Shown here piece by piece: positions 63,288 through 64,000 of a DNA stretch of 64,000 nucleotides. The stretch is from Tupaia tana. Its lineage: Eukaryota > Chordata > Mammalia > Scandentia > Tupaiidae. The stretch covers positions 78,729,791 through 78,793,790 of the forward strand of contig JAKSZU010000013.1 in the NCBI GenBank assembly GCA_026018925.1, read 5' to 3'. Position 1 is the first letter of the stretch. The number at the start of each line of letters is the position of its first letter. The notes under the pieces are model-generated. The model saw nothing but the letters and a program-made list of their open reading frames with translations. It made no database searches and was not told the origin of the DNA. The position numbers and the translations under genes are program-made.

Positions 63288-63540
63288 TTTTTTTTTAGAG
63301 AGAGACTTTTTTGCTATAGGGTGCATGTACTCTGGAGAGACAGAGAGATAGAAAACAAGAAATCTCCCCCTAGGGGGGATGGCCATGTCACAATTTCTTC
63401 TCCATTCTCCTCTCAGAATTTTGGGCATGAACACACATATGCCTGGCATGGGTTTAAGCATCTGGGTCTGGGACTCGAACCACAGTTGACTACTTGGGAG
63501 TTTAGTGATGTAACCATTACACCATCTTCTGGTCATGTAT
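63288..63540 (-). mobile_element. Family A SINE, antisense
   Basis: TTGCTATAGGGTGCATGTAC, the CCCCCTAGGGGGG core, GAATTTTGGGCATGAACAC and a head ending CACCATCTTCTGGTC. GTATTAG follows, as it precedes the T tract upstream. Confidence 0.88.
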
Positions 63541-63785
63541 TAGTATTCTTAATGACCCAAACACACAGTAGGTAATGTAGTATGTATGATTTTCTTTGAC
63601 CAGATGTTGGGTCTGATTCATATTTGTATTGCTTTTTTTTTTCAATTCTTGTAATGTTTTAGTCATGAGATAAACCTTGATTAATTCAAGTAGATAGAAT
63701 TTTTTTGTGCAAGTGACACATTCAAAAGCATTTAAATTAAATAATAAGAATAATACTGATGCTTGTGAAAATAGTAGCAAGTACT
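63541..63785. other. Unassigned AT-rich sequence
   Basis: Nothing recognised. Confidence 0.4.
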
Positions 63786-63789
63786 AGTG

Positions 63790-63910
63790 CACAAAGGCTT
63801 ATTCTTTGCAGACATTATCTTATCTTCATTAAAACCTCTGGAGAGAACTAATTTTCCCCACATTACAGATGAGAATACTGAGTCCATAAAGAAAGTAGTG
63901 ATGAAATAAG
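63790..63910 (-). mobile_element. MIR fragment
   Basis: CACATTACAGATGAGAATAC and TGAGTCCATAAAGAAAGTAG, antisense. Confidence 0.5.
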
Positions 63911-63950
63911 TTTTCAAATATAACCCTAGTGCTTAACTGTCACTTAGACA

Positions 63951-64000
63951 GTGGTTCTCAACCATAATTTCACAAGAGTGTCACCTGGATAGCTTTGAAA
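63951..64000 (+). mobile_element. hAT-Charlie end (MER20-like), cut by the window edge
   Basis: CAGTGGTTCTCAACCATAAT and AGTGTCACCTGGATAGCTTT are the 5' terminal phrases of a MER20/MER5-type hAT element. The rest lies outside the window. Confidence 0.58.

Overview
This is AT-rich, gene-free nuclear DNA from a placental mammal. I find no convincing protein-coding exon, tRNA, rRNA or functional RNA gene. Most of the window is layered interspersed repeats. The SINEs give the lineage. One is a large tRNA-derived family with a pyrimidine-rich 3' part, about 270 bp long. A second is a shorter tRNA-derived family. A third, older group joins a tRNA-like head to an Alu-like (7SL-derived) body. 7SL-derived SINEs are confined to Euarchontoglires, and tRNA/7SL chimeras are a known hallmark of tree shrews. 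My best guess is therefore a tree shrew (Tupaia). That is an inference from memory and no library was searched.

Layout. 1-3.4 kb: SINEs and a 98-bp-arm inverted repeat. 3.5-9.2 kb: one old sense L1 carrying at least seven SINE insertions, an unidentified insert, and a copied piece of its own 3' junction. 9.2-17.2 kb: sparse repeats (Tigger, MIR, L1 3' end, an MLT1 LTR, MER20) around a CpG-retaining, repeat-poor block at 14.3-15.9 kb. 17-29 kb: SINEs, MIR, a Tigger, and an L2 fossil that includes reverse-transcriptase-derived sequence. 29-37 kb: long L2 fragments on both strands, one with a MIR inserted. 37-47 kb: old L1 pieces in both orientations, microsatellites and SINEs. 47-49 kb: two ancient LTRs. 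50.7-55.9 kb: a long antisense L1 interrupted by a MaLR LTR, several SINEs and a tiny U6 snRNA retrocopy. 56-64 kb: an MLT1-type LTR, L2 and MIR copies, and a repeat-poor block at 61.4-63.1 kb.

Many young SINEs have perfect 13-17 bp target-site duplications and intact CpGs, so the long tRNA-SINE family was active recently. The more unusual observations are a 3'-truncated, tailless U6 retrocopy with a 14-bp target duplication; three copies of a 72-79 bp palindromic mariner-like MITE; a 62-bp perfect AT palindrome; duplication of an L1/host junction into the L1 interior, which preserves an empty site for a later SINE; and two ~130-bp direct repeats 1.7 kb apart. I saw no sign of a new gene system. 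Repeat boundaries are by eye, and old copies may be off by tens of bases.
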